Below, one piece after another: positions 26,502-38,540 of a stretch of DNA of 42,049 nt (its first letter is position 1; each line of letters opens with the position of its first letter). The stretch spans positions 1-42,049 of the forward strand of contig LSSL01002624.1 of the NCBI GenBank assembly GCA_001953115.1. The letters are read 5' to 3'. The position numbers and the translations under genes were made by a program. The notes under the pieces are model-generated. The model was given only the letters and a program-made list of their open reading frames with translations, did no database searches and was not told the DNA's origin. Source of the DNA: Smittium mucronatum. Its lineage: Eukaryota > Kickxellomycota > Harpellomycetes > Harpellales > Legeriomycetaceae.

Positions 26502-27650
26502 TAATATTAAATATTAATATTAATTTACTCCCAATGAAAATAATAGATTAAAATTTCTGATAACTTTTGGGATTTTTTTTCGTTTTCTAGGATTTATCTC
26601 CCAATAGCTTCTAATTCAAAATGAAATTGAATAGATATGATTTTCTTCGATTTAAAAAAATTATAGGTAAAAAAATTATATATTAATTATGACATGATAT
26701 AGGCATAAATTTTGAATAAAAAGTCTTATTTTCAAATAAATAAATTAAAAATGATTTTAGACCTAAAATTATACTCATAAATCGAAAGATCCATGAGCGA
26801 TCTGCATAAAAAAAATTGATAAAAAAATCAAATTCATTAAATATTAAACTAAAATCAATTTTATCATTTAAAATGTAGCTTGTATGCCATTTTATCAATA
26901 GACTGTATTTTTGTTTTTTATAAGTGAATATTTTTTTGGAAAATAAATCATAAAAATTAGATATAAACTTTTACAAAAAATTTTCGTGAAATAAAATTAA
27001 GAGTGATAAAATATATAAAAATTGGTATTAATAATATTTAAGTTATAATTTATAAAACAGCTCAGTAGAAATTTTTGAAAAATTATTTTCTAATTTTTTT
27101 AAAAAAATAAGCCGATAAAAATAATGGTATATTAATATATATTTTTTATTTTAATTATCTCGGTTTGGTATGGAATAAGATATGTGAGGCATATTATACA
27201 AAAATAATTTCATAAAAAATATAATCAGGTCGGTTTTTTAATATTGTTCTTTTATATACTCATACATGAGCTATGACGATGATTTTAATTATATTGGGAG
27301 AAAATAAGTTTTTTATTTTGAAAAGTGATTTAATTCTTAAAATTTTCGAATTTAAAAAAAATAAAAACATCAATTCTCTGTTATCATAATTATCCTTTTA
27401 ATAGTTAAAAAATCGATTTTCTATTATACTTAAAATCATTTCTAAATTTCTTTTATTTTGAGGCATATTTATGTTTGGTTATCTGAATATCTAAAAATTT
27501 CAACTATATATTTTTCTAATCTTAAAAAAGCACATTTTATAATTGTATTCTAATCATAAATCCTAGTTGAAAGTTGTTTTAAGAAAAATTAGGATTTTAG
27601 GACAATGGGGGTTTCTTCTAATTTTAAAACAGAACAGTGATATATATGGG

Positions 27651-27970
27651 AGATTCTCTTAGATATCGGACACTTTTCTACTAAATTATTACTATTTTCC
27701 TAATTTGAAAATATGGTGAAAGGATAAAAAATAAAGCTATTGGGTAATCTAAAATATGATATTTAGAGGCTAATTTTTTATTGTAAAGTGTTTAAATTTA
27801 TTAGAGCCAGTATGATGTTCTATTTTAATTGGAAAGTTTGTAAATAAATTCAAGTGTAGCTAATAGTCTAAACAGCAAAAAAAAAGTCTGGTCTTCGAAA
27901 TAATCTCCCATATATATATATATATATTATGTTATATTTATAATAACATATAACATTTTTTTTTGAAAAA
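27651..27970 (+). repeat. Dispersed repeat, copy C
   Basis: Third copy of the repeat at 2811-3140 and 6616-6945, same orientation, within the AT desert. It shows AGATTCTCTTAGATATCGG, GACACTTTTCTACTAAATT, CTATTTTCCTAATTT, TTTAGAGGCTAATTTTTTAT, a TTTATTAGAGCCAGTATG block, GTGTAGCTAATAG and AAGTCTGGTCT. Its right part carries an AT run, so the end is uncertain. Confidence 0.65.
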
Positions 27971-30900
27971 TCTTATTTTTTATAAAAATTTATATTATAA
28001 TTACTCAAGTAATATACTCCTTAATACAACCAATAGTTTATTTTAACAAAAAAATTCAAAATTTTTGAATTTATTTCATTAAATCGAATGATTTAATATT
28101 TTTCTCTGAATTCTATTTCTGTAGACCTAGCAGGGCTATTATTTTTTATTTAGATTGGAAAATAAATAAAAATAATTACACTTTAAAATTTAAAAATAAA
28201 TGAATGATTGTTTTTTTGGATTAAAAATCAAAAATAAAATAAAAAAACCATCATGTTCAATGTGATTATGTTAGATAATTATTATTATATGGCATATGAA
28301 ATTAATTTCTTTTTTGTTTTTATTTTTAAAAAGATAAAAATTTGTAAATCAGTAGTTTTTCATTCAAATATTTAATTCACACTTAAATAAAAACGAAATA
28401 AATTAATCGCATTTGGTTTTTAATAACAATATAAAATTATTTAAATTAAAAAAAAAAACTATAAAAAGTCTTTTCAATAAATAAATAAAATCCCGGTTTA
28501 CCCATTTTTTTAAAAATTACTTTTTATTAAATAAATAAAAATTGGCTACAAAAAAATATAATTACTTCCTCTTATTAAATAATAACCAATATAATAATTA
28601 TATCACCACCTGATTTTATAGAATATATAAATTTCCCATATGAACTATTGCTATCTTTTTAAAGCTATTTTCTATTGTTCAGCTTTCTTTATTTTTAATT
28701 ACAACCAAATTTTTAATTGGATTTGTCTGATAAGTTCCTATTTTTAATAGCATTTCCTACAGAATAATCAAAAAAATAATTTTAATGACCCCAAAGGAAT
28801 TTTTTTTAAATTTATTACGCTCCAACTTCACTTGATCTATTAAAATTATCCAGGTATTCATAATAAATAAATTAATAAACAATTTTTACAATTATTTCAT
28901 ATCATTACATATATTTACTCAATTCAGAACTAATTTACACCGAATTTAACTTTGGGGCGAAAATTTCCAAATATATAATCATCGCTAATATTCTCTATAG
29001 ATGCAATTATCCTTATCAAAGTGTTACTAACATCAATATTAACACATTAAATTTTTGATTTGAAATTATAAAAAAATATTTTAGTAAATGTGTATTCAGA
29101 TAAATTGATTGTGTATTAATTTTGCTATTGTTATTAAAATCATATTTATTACTACAAAAATCAAAATAAAATACACATTAAATTTTTAAGATGTATATCA
29201 TTTCATATTTTTAGGAATATATAATAATTTTAATTGGATTTTACAGATATTGATATAGAAATTGTTAAACATATTAAAAATTAACAGATTAAAATTTTGG
29301 AAATTAGATATTTTTTTAAAAATAAAAAATAACGTATGAAAATGACATAGTCTATCGATAGTTTTTTTTATGGGTATAATAAAAGTATGATAGAATATAT
29401 TAATTGTTTATTTTTTTATTAATATAATATAAAATAAAAAATTCAAACCTTTTTTATTCGAAATCTGATCATTTTTAAAAATTTATCCCAAAAAATAAGC
29501 ATACTGAAAAAATAAATATATTTTTATTGAAAAAAAGTGAGTAATATCTTTTGGATTTTTTGACATAAGGTACAATCAAAAAAGTACCAATGAATAAATA
29601 AATCCAGAAAAAAATAGTTACTAAAAGTTTGATTATAGTTTTCAACGTTATTTTTGGCTTTATAAAAATAAAGATACTGGATCCTTAGCCTTACTGTTAT
29701 GGTGAAAATAATTGATTAGGATGTATTTAATTATTTTTATTCGGAATTTTAGTTTTTATGTTTTTTAATTAATAAATTTTAAAATTTTTTTTAAAAAAAT
29801 CAAGATTGTTTTTTTAGCACACAGTAGCGGTATTTTTAATATAAAAAAGCATCCGGAAGCAAATGGGAATGGATTTAATTATTTATTCTAAAATTATAAC
29901 GTAAGCAGCTCAAATAATTAAATCAAATATGTTTTTAATATACAAATTATTCCCAATAAAAAATATTAACCGAACAGCGCTCCAGTATTTATAAAATTAG
30001 AAAAAATTTGATTTTTTTATTTTATGGAAAATTATAGTAAATAAAATTTAAATACTTATTAATTTGGTTTAAAATTCGATATCTTTTTTTAATGTTATTT
30101 AGTTTTAAATAAAAACCTGATATTAGAAAATAAAGGCATAAAAATTGAATAATTTTTTTTCCTTGGATAAAAAAACTACCACCAAAAAAAAAAAGGGCTA
30201 TTTATAGTGACAATGAAAGCTTAGTATTTTTTAAAATTCAGTTATTCGAATTTATAGACCCTTTTATCCAAATCATTTAACTGATATAATTAAAAATTTG
30301 AAGTGCTTAAATTTTAATGAGCTTTCAATAAACTTTATATAAAGGTGACTATTCCTGAATTTTCATTTTCATTTTGGAGTTTTAATAATCTTTTTTTAAA
30401 AAACTAAGTATAATAAAAAATATATTTATAATAGCTCATAATTATTTATTTTATATCAATAAGCGATATTATTTATTGAAGTAGCTTATATCTAAGAATA
30501 GTTGAAAATTTAAAAAATTTTAAATCCGAATTGGAAAAATTAAAAAGAATTTTTTTAATTTAGGGGATTGGTTATTTATAAATAAAGAGGAATTATTCAA
30601 TATTTTTATAATTAATATTTTTTATACTTTCCATAACTAGATTGCCTTGATAAATATCCACAATCAAAATAAAATTAACAAAAAAATTCCGTTTAAGTAA
30701 TCGAAAATTAAATTTTTAATTTAAACCAATATTTTTTTAATTTTATTTTTTCCCAGCATAATTTTTTTTGATTTAATTGGTTAAAGATGTTTAGGATTAA
30801 AAAAAGGATTTTCATATTTATAAATTATAATCTTATTAATTTATAATTTAAATGCTGAAAAATTATTCGCAAATTTTATATTAAAATACACAAATATTGG

Positions 30901-31286
30901 ATTAGTGATTAAAAATAAATATGTAATTTTTTTAATAGATTATTAATAAAATACATTTAGTAAAAAATGGCTCATTTGAAATATTTCATTTAGAATGCAT
31001 ATTATCTAAAAATATTATATGATTAATATTTTAAGATTAATAATATTTTAATGATGTTTTCAATGATAATATATTTTATTTTATTTTATATCATTTATCA
31101 TAGCACCAAAAATAACTATCTGGGAAAATTGTAATTTTTATATATTATATTTTAGATTGAAGTGATATCAAGGGAAGGCAAATTTTTAAACAAAATGATT
31201 TTTCATTCCAGAGATTATGCTTTTATAACAATACAAGTTTTACAAGTGTATTTTTACATCATGTAAAATAAAAATGATAAATTATA

Positions 31287-31484
31287 GCATTTTGTGAAAA
31301 AAAACGAGCACTTTAAATTTAAAAAAGAACATTTTTAACAAAAAAGACGATCAATTTTCGACAATTGAATGAAAATTTTTCAATCCAATGGCTGATCAAT
31401 TAAAAAAGTAAAAGCTGATTGTTTTTCAATTGATCATTCTCTAATTGAAAAAATGAAAACTTTTTAACTTTTAAAATGAGCATT
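31287..31484 (+). repeat. Left terminal inverted repeat of the Tc1/mariner element
   Basis: Shares with the reverse complement of 32900-33095, in order, GCACTTTAAATTTA-type, GATCAATTTTC, TTTTTCAAT-type, TTTTTCAATTGATCATT and CTAATTGAAAAAATGAA blocks. Differences are scattered substitutions and small indels, so the element is old. Confidence 0.82.
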
Positions 31485-31669
31485 TCTCAATTCGATAGGT
31501 GGCCATTTTTCAAAGTCTAGAGATAATTTTTCGATTTAAAATTAGCATTGAACAGCATTACTTTTAAGAATTAATTACTTAAATTTATAGAACTTAAAAT
31601 TCGATAAAATATAATAAATGACTTATATTTATAGATAAATATATAAATCCAGAAATTATATAATTTATT

Positions 31670-32720
31670 GTAAATTTAAAGATAACGATCCAAAATCTAA
31701 AAGAAAGATTTTGTCAAAAGAAATTAAGGACATACTTTTTGTGAATGTTTTCGATAACGAAAAATCAACATAGGATGCTGCAGATGTGCTTGGAATCAAT
31801 TAAAACACTTCCAGAAGAATAATATTTAAACAAAAAAAGCAAAATGAAAGTTTTTTAAATGATATTTATGATAAATATGCTTCAAATAATGGAGAGATAT
31901 ATATTAATAATACAGAAATTCATGGCACTAATAGGATCCCAAGAAAAATTACAGATTATTTCTTGGGTAAAAAAGATATTATGATAACCAGAGATCCAAT
32001 AATAACCCTAAAAACAATTAGAAAAGTTCTCTTTTTAAAGTATATAATAAATTTATCTTTAAATTCGGTAGATAATGGTTTAAAAAGGTTGAGAATAATA
32101 ATCAAAAAGATATATGAGCTTATTTATAGAGTAAATTCTTCTGATAAAAATATCAAAAAGAGTTGATTACGCAACATATTTCACCTTGAATTTTCCTGCT
32201 GAAAGATATAATTGTATCTTTCTTCATGAATCCGGGTTAAATTTGAATTTAAGAAAAGCTCAGGCAAGATCGCTATCAGGAACAGGAGCCTCATTCTTTT
32301 TGCCTATACACAGAGGAAGAAATGTGAAATTTATTTTAGCTATTAATATGAAAGAATTGTTAACTTGGAGAAATTTACTGAATCCATATCCGAAGTTATG
32401 TAAAAGATTGATGAAACTTCGTTAAATGGTTCATATGTAATCATGGAAAACGCCAGAATACATGGAACTCCAAAAAATAGGAATATTATAGAAATATTTG
32501 GATGTAATTTAAAAATTTTAATACCATACTCTTACACGTTTGAACCAGTAGAAAATCATTTAGTAAAGTGAAGAATATTTTTAAACAAAAGCTAAGTGAT
32601 CCAGATATCTCACGCATTTTACTAAAGGAGAAATTCAGGAAGCAGTCGATAGTAATACAGAGAATGATATACGTGGTTATTTTTCCCACATGAATAGAAA
32701 CCTCATTCTTTCATTGAAAA
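31670..32720 (+). pseudogene. Tc1/mariner transposase, frameshifted and catalytically broken
   Basis: Pieces of one DDE transposase are recognisable. The first part, which would hold the DNA-binding region (about 31730-31960), contains stop codons. An open stretch follows (31963-32166), then a frame change, then the core (32186-32425) with CIFLHESGLNLNLRKAQARS, which corresponds to the Tc1-family IDESGFN-type strand, and a further frame with YVIMENARIHG and PYSYTFEPVENHL (about 32424-32568). The first and second catalytic aspartates are replaced (His before ESG, and Glu in MENARIH); only the third acidic position (VEN) remains. Stop codons and frameshifts also break it. The element cannot make its own transposase. 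Confidence 0.8.
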
Positions 32721-32899
32721 GAAATGTATTTGTTTAAAATTATTTTTAATTAAACCATTTTCTTATATTTAGAATTGGTTTTAAGGTGGTATTAAATTAT
32801 CACTCCATTTACTGAAAATATAAAAAAATCCAAATATAATCAATCTGAGAATTAATTATTATATTTTTTTTATTATCGTCCGAGTGAATAAAAAAATTA

Positions 32900-33095
32900 A
32901 ATGCCAATTTTAAATTGTAAAGTGTTCATTTTTTCAATTAGAAAATGATCAATTGAAAAATAATCAACTTTTAATTTTTAAATTTATCAGACATTTAATT
33001 GAAAAATGTTCATCCAATGGTAGAAAATTGATCAGCTTTTTTGTGTAAAATGTTAATTTCTAAATTTAAAGTGCACATTTTTTCCCATAAGATTC
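32900..33095 (-). repeat. Right terminal inverted repeat of the Tc1/mariner element
   Basis: Its reverse complement aligns with 31287-31484 from end to end with scattered mismatches. The outer end borders TA at 33096-33097. Confidence 0.82.
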
Positions 33096-35050
33096 TATAG
33101 AAAATATTAATTTTGGCAATATATAATCTAATTTTCTTATTTTTGATCGCACATATGTTTTTATTATTTTTTATGTTGAATATTTATATAGTTTTAAATA
33201 CATTACAACTAGAAACAATTTGATGGATATGAAAAATGATTTAATTGATTTAGATGAAATATCGTAAAAGAATGGATATAAGAGGATACTATTATTTTTA
33301 TTTCTAAATATGTATGTTTTTTTACAAGTTGAAAAAGTTGGAAGCGTAATAATAAATCGATAAATAAGTCTAAAATTTATTCATGTAAAATAGATACAAT
33401 ATCTATTTTAATTTTTGTGTTAAAACTTGATATATATAATAATAACACCTAAAAAATTGTATTAAAGATATACATCCAATTTAAAAATAAATAATCGAAT
33501 GAATATTTTTAAACAATGGGATATTGTTTTATATTGAAGGGAGGATTATAGATATTGGAAATTGGTATATGAAGGGGGGATATATATAAAAACCGTATTA
33601 TTATATCGGATTGTGCTTGTTGAATCCAAATATCAGTTTTGATTCTAATCATTTATTATTAATTAAATTTCTATCAAATAAAACGGAGATATCCTGAAAT
33701 TAGGTAAACGTCATAATTTTTATTTAAAAATACACAAATTTGATTTTTTATTCTCGTTTTATTATTCACAAAAAGTTAAATTTAGTTTTTTTTTTTTTTT
33801 AAATATTTTTTGATGTTGTTATTGAACAGATGCGTAAAGAAGTATATTAATTAGTATACAACTTTAATAAGTTTTGTTATATCCGGAAAAAAAAATTAAA
33901 AAAGAAAGAAAAAAAAGTGCATTATTGATCAAAAATTTCCTATAAGTTTTGTATTTTTAATGAAACTAACCGAAAAAATAATAAATTTCAAGCACATTTT
34001 TTTTTAGTGAATTTAAAGTCAATTAAAATAAATTAAGATTTAAGGGAGATTTGGTAAAAAATTTATCGGGAAATTACATTAGGAATATTGCAAATCGCAT
34101 TAAAGCTGTTAATTTTTTTACTTTTTTTACTTCAATTTTTTAATAAAGGAGGATATGAGTTCCATATTTTAATAAAAATATACTCTTAGCGAGATTATAT
34201 AGTTTTTAAGTTTATTTATGTGCACTTATCATTGCATAATTCAAATAATATGAATGATATTAAATATTCAAAATACTTAAGCTGGATCTTGATTTGTAAA
34301 TAACTAGATGTAATTTCAAGTGAATGGAACCTTGTTTGAGGTTTAAAGGAATTATAATTTAATAATTAAAAAAAAATTCCGAAATTCCAAATATGGGAGT
34401 AGGGGTGATTGGAGTGCCAACAAAATTATGTTTATAGAGTTTCCAGGGAATTTTACCGTAAAAAATAAACTAAATTTGGGATTTCGGTTGAAATTTTTTC
34501 AAAAGAATAAGTCTTGAGCTTTTGATATTATAAATGAACTAGGTTAGTGTAGGAAATGGATAAGACCAATTTAAAGGTTTTTTAGCTCCAAATAGCGTAA
34601 AACTCGGATAGTCATTACACAAAAAACAATCCCTACATATTAGATTACAAAAAGCTATTACATATCATGATTAATCCTAGAATTAGCCCTTTTATTTTTT
34701 TGGCTATAGGATTCGAGTTTCCAGGAAATTGAATTTGTAAATCGATTTAATAGTATATTTTTAATATCCAGAGAATCTGCTAGAAGGTACAAGTTTCGAT
34801 TAGAATGAATGCCATGTTATCTCAGTGAATGAGGTGTAGTTTATAAATATATAAGCTGCGAAGGAGATGAAAATATAAATAAAAATAGGAATTTAAATCA
34901 GAGATAGGGATAGGAAATTGTTAAGGCGAAAAGATATTAGAGATCACAAAAAAGTTTAAGGGTTTTAATATCATTTCTGTAACAAAATTTTTTTCTTGTT
35001 TAATCTTAATAATTTTCTTTTGTAAAGTTGAATTATTGAAAGTCGATGAA

Positions 35051-37748
35051 TTAAGGGGATTTTGCCGCTCTTTTTGGTTTCGGAAGCGGGTTAACTTGTT
35101 CATCGGTTGATTTTGTGTTTGGGCTGGTTAAATAAGTATCACTTTTGGGTGTACTAACAGAAGATAACGGCTGGTTTACAGGAGCAAACAGCTTTTTTGT
35201 TTTTACGGGTTCGAATAAAGGCTTAGTTAGAACCATTGTTTCAGATTCATGACTTTTAGTTGAGGTGCTTTTGAAAGAGGAATTAAAGGATTTCGAGGGT
35301 GCAGGGTTGGCGATGGGGTTTGATTGAATTTCAGAGACTTTAGATTGTGATAAAATTGTATTGTTAACGGGTTTGTTATTTTCAGGAATAAAAGATTGGT
35401 AGGATTCATCAGGGGACAAATCAGCGATAGCTAAAGTATCATTTAGTAAATCTTTGCTTTTTTCTAATAAATCAGAATCTAATTGGTTGATGTTTTTGGC
35501 ACTATTTTCGAAGTTTGTAGAGTTGGACAAAATATTTACAGCCTCATCATTCTCATTATTTAAGACGGGATTTGGACTAGTGAGGTCAACAGGGGGGCTA
35601 GTTTCTTTGTTCAAATCAGTTCCTTTTTGAAAAGATAGTGATGAAGAGTCATTTGTGAACTGGGATTTTTGGTGAACAATAGGTTTAAAACTAGATCCAG
35701 ATTTTGTAAAACTTGAGTTGGAAGTTACATGGGGGTTTGAAAACACCGCTTTAGATGAGGCAAAAGACGACTTTGTAGGTTGGATGGGAGGTGATTTTGA
35801 GCCGTGAACAGAGCTTAGTTCGGCGACCAAGTTGTTTGACTGGAAGTTTTTCTGCTTGGGAAACTGGTTTGTTGGGTTATCCATGATAGATTTGCTATTT
35901 TCTGAACTGAAAACGAATCTAGTGGGGACAGATCGAGCAGGTGCCTGGGGTCTATATTTAAGAACCTCTTCCACAGATTTCAACTTATCAATATGCTTGG
36001 CAGTACCATCAGAGATCAGCTTTCTGATCTCGTTTGTATCGACTGTGACATTTGAGTAAATTCCAACCTGGATAAAAATTAACAGTAAAAAACAATAGTT
36101 AAAAGATCATAAAGGAAAAAATGTATACAACTGGTGGATGGTAGGAGAGAAAAGACCAAAAATACTAAAAAACCAACCTTGTGAGTCAATTGAACACCAG
36201 AATCAATCAGCTGAGACATGATGTGGTTGGCAGAGGAGGAGTAAACCATTCGCAGATTAGAGACGGAAGTTTCGGGTATAGACTGAATAAAAACTGTTGA
36301 AGGAAGGCAATAATGATTAATTGGGAAAAATTAGAGCAAAAAAAAGGCTTAGATTGTAATCTGGGTGGTAAAAAAATGCCAGTATAGCCGATGAAACAAA
36401 GTTAGTTTGGATATTATGAAATGAAATAAAGAAAGATCACAAACCTATGGTGGAGTTATCCAGTTTAGATAGTAGAAACCGAGGTTCAAGTTTAGTCAAA
36501 CCACTGATAGAATCGCAATCTGGAGAAGAGGACTTCAAAATACAGTTTTTTTTATTAACAATTTCCAGCTCTAACCAAATTTTAAGAGAAGAAGAGACTG
36601 AAGAGGAAATTTCTTGGAGATCAGAAGAAGATATAGGGATTTCAATTGAGTGAAAACCGCCAGTTTTTGCGGCAATGGTAGATTTTACGTGCATATATTC
36701 CTGGTGAACATTAAGGGGTTCATTGGAGTCGTTTTGCCTGAATATATTAGAATTAGAGGAAAAGGGAGATCCAGACTTTAGGGATATTTGTTTCAGTCGA
36801 TAAGCAGTGTCATTTTCAAGATCTTTCCTAGCTAAATCCTCTTCTTGGAGAACTTGTAACTTCTGAAGTTCGCTTTGTGACATGGCAGAGCGAGGATCGA
36901 AAGTTTTGTTGGAGGAGCCAATTCGGACACTCTGAGTATTTGAAGTTTGTTTTTTAGGAGCATAAGAATCAGAATTTTTTAAGCCACAGGCAACTTCAAG
37001 TTCATGCTAAAATACAAGTATTAATTGAAAAAAAAATCTTGAATAAGGAGACTGTTAAAAAGCAACAAAAAAAAAAGGTCTAGAAGAAAAAAAGAAGACT
37101 AACCAGATCAGAAATCTGTAGGGATTCAGCGAGGCGAGCGAAACCAACTTTTTGTTTTACTTGGCCTTGAGTAGACGCATATAACATTCGATCCTTAATG
37201 TGTACTTTTCCTTCGGGCATCCAGAGTATCAAAACCCATTTGAGAGAATCATTGCATATTAGGATAAAGGAAGGAACGTCGAACTCAACAAAGTCGGAAA
37301 TAGAGGCAGCAACTAAGATAGTAAAGAGTTTTTTATTCAGAAACATTGGGAGAAAATTATGGACAGGCAGAGGTAGCACAAAATAAAGTCAGAAGAGAGT
37401 TTACCTGATATTCTGGTTTTTAATTCTCGAACATGAAGAGAGCCTAAATATAAAAAAAAAAACATTGCAAATTGAAAAAAAAACAAAGGGAAAAGACTTG
37501 AAAAAAAAGAAATAAAATTAAAGATGTAAAAAGGGTAGGAAAAAGTACCAGATATAATTTCAAGTTTCAGGACTTTTCCAAGTTCAGGGGACGATAGCAT
37601 AGCATCGATATCTCCATTAACTGTAAAAAAAAAGAAAGAAAAAGAAATATCAAGAGGTTAGCAATGAATTTTGGAAGAAGGGGGAAGAGGGTAAAAAAGA
37701 TAACTTAAAGAAAGCGAGACCTCCTAAACCACTTGTTACGCTGCTCAT
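35051..37748 (-). CDS. TWF1: Twinfilin, actin-monomer and capping-protein binding
   Basis: Seven exons on the minus strand: 37748-37721, 37620-37549, 37443-37405, 37312-37104, 37006-36445, 36293-36178 and 36067-35051, joining in frame to 680 residues. Twinfilin holds ADP-actin monomers and helps filament turnover. The first ADF-H domain spans about 10-130, with KWVLILWMPEGKVHIKDRML (actin-binding helix region) and YAST. A linker follows, beginning MSQSELQKLQ near 157, then the second ADF-H domain (about 205-345, with VFIQSIPETSVSNLRMVYSS). The basic end PLPKPKRAAKSP resembles the capping-protein-binding tail. Between them lies about 300 residues of Ser/Asn/Pro-rich low-complexity sequence, making it nearly twice the usual length of about 330-350. 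The start was chosen because MSSVTSGLG-VNGDIDAML matches the family N-terminus and splices cleanly. Confidence 0.85.
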
Positions 37749-38254
37749 TTGAAACGAGTTGGGATGAAGTGATATTGTAGCTGAAGGGGCAAAAACGAGA
37801 TAAGCAGTCTAAGGAAGTGAGTAAATCTGGAAGGGCAAAAGAGTTGTGAGTATTAGACAATACAGTTATTGAGAATACGAGTATAGTTTGAAACTTTAAT
37901 GACACTGAAAAAACGAACAGGTATTGGTTCTATCTTAGATTCGGATAGATTTCACGGGCTTTGATAGACAGCCTGTAAGACATTTTATGGAATGGTTTAA
38001 GCCAATGAATGCATGGGTAATATTAGTCGTCGATTTCTATTTAAACCAATGAAAATGCTTATGAGATGAATGCGAGCAAACTTATTTGCCGAAAGACACC
38101 ATAGGCACTACTTCTATTGGCTTTGGGGGTGGTACAGGGCAAATATATGGATGGAAAGCCATAAGCTCAAATAAACGACAATTTGGGGCTTGTGAATAAA
38201 ATTAAAGGCATTTATCGAAATCAAATATAATTCCGTGATACAAAAAAAAAAAAA

Positions 38255-38540
38255 TTATCGAAATCAGTAGCAGTTTATCTGGCCGAAAAAAAGCTCAAGG
38301 TTTCCAAATTGGGACAGTTTGGCAGTCTGATTTGCTAGAGTGGATAAAAGTACCCAAAACAGATCTACAGCTTTATAGCCCAGCGATCTTTGAGAGGTTT
38401 GTAGTAAACGAAGACAAGTAAGATCTCCCAGAAGAGCCTAAACACACTGTCTGAAGAATATCCAACGCATAGTCCTTTTGCGGGGACGGCTGGTTTGGAC
38501 TTTAGCCTGGATTTGTTACCCGGAACTAGATCTATGAATG
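38255..38540 (+). pseudogene. Coding-like remnant of unknown origin
   Basis: Two adjoining open stretches in different frames read like protein. The first (about 38264-38431) includes FQIGTVWQSDLLEWIKVPKT and LYSPAIFERFVVNEDK and ends at a stop. The second (about 38424-38538) includes THSPFAGTAGLDFSLDLLPG and ends near TRSMNG. The frame change with no plausible intron (the GT-AG pair between them is 14 nt apart) suggests decay. I do not recognise the family; a mobile-element protein is possible. Confidence 0.35.

Larger units (their letters stand above)
31287..33095 (+). mobile_element. Tc1/mariner-type DNA transposon with about 200-bp TIRs, inactive
   Basis: A 1.8-kb unit bounded by imperfect inverted repeats of about 198 bp and flanked on both sides by TA (31285-31286 and 33096-33097), the target duplication typical of Tc1/mariner insertions. 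Between the repeats lies a broken transposase reading on the plus strand. This combination of TA flanks, long TIRs and a DDE-type core identifies the element. The long TIRs contain several TGATCAATT-like sub-motifs, as expected for transposase binding sites in long-TIR Tc1 relatives. Confidence 0.82.
20156..35050. other. AT-rich gene desert, about 14.9 kb
   Basis: Sampled lines are about 80-85% A+T, clearly more than the gene-bearing parts. No conserved protein, tRNA or rRNA was recognised on either strand. The only ORFs over 60 codons are a 71-codon minus-strand one (26683-26898), fragments of a dead transposase (31.9-32.7 kb) and a 60-codon one antisense to the TWF1 3' end. Identified structures are an inverted-arm element (25243-26501), dispersed repeat copy C (27651-27970) and a Tc1/mariner-type element (31287-33095). 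Composition changes sharply at both borders with VPS34 and TWF1. Confidence 0.8.

Noticed and set aside
26683..26898. 71-codon minus-strand ORF in the AT desert
   Set aside because: Composition is the same as the non-coding surroundings and the translation is Phe/Ile/Asn-rich with no domain.
28201..28259. Imperfect hairpin around TGAATGATTGTTTTTTT
   Set aside because: The stem is mainly a T run facing an A run, which arises easily in this composition; no second copy seen.
20156..35050. Mitochondrial DNA insertion as the source of the AT desert
   Set aside because: No mitochondrial protein, rRNA or tRNA text was recognised, and the region contains nuclear-type Tc1/mariner DNA.
37705..37905. 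66-codon minus-strand ORF upstream of TWF1, considered as its first exon
   Set aside because: The twinfilin N-terminus MSSVTSGLG followed by a phase-matched splice to VNGDIDAML fits the family, while this ORF does not resemble any ADF-H sequence; it is more likely 5' UTR.
38424..38437. 14-nt GT-AG intron joining the two coding-like stretches at 38.4 kb
   Set aside because: Far below the minimal size of spliceosomal introns in the other genes here (65 nt or more); decay is a simpler explanation for the frame change.
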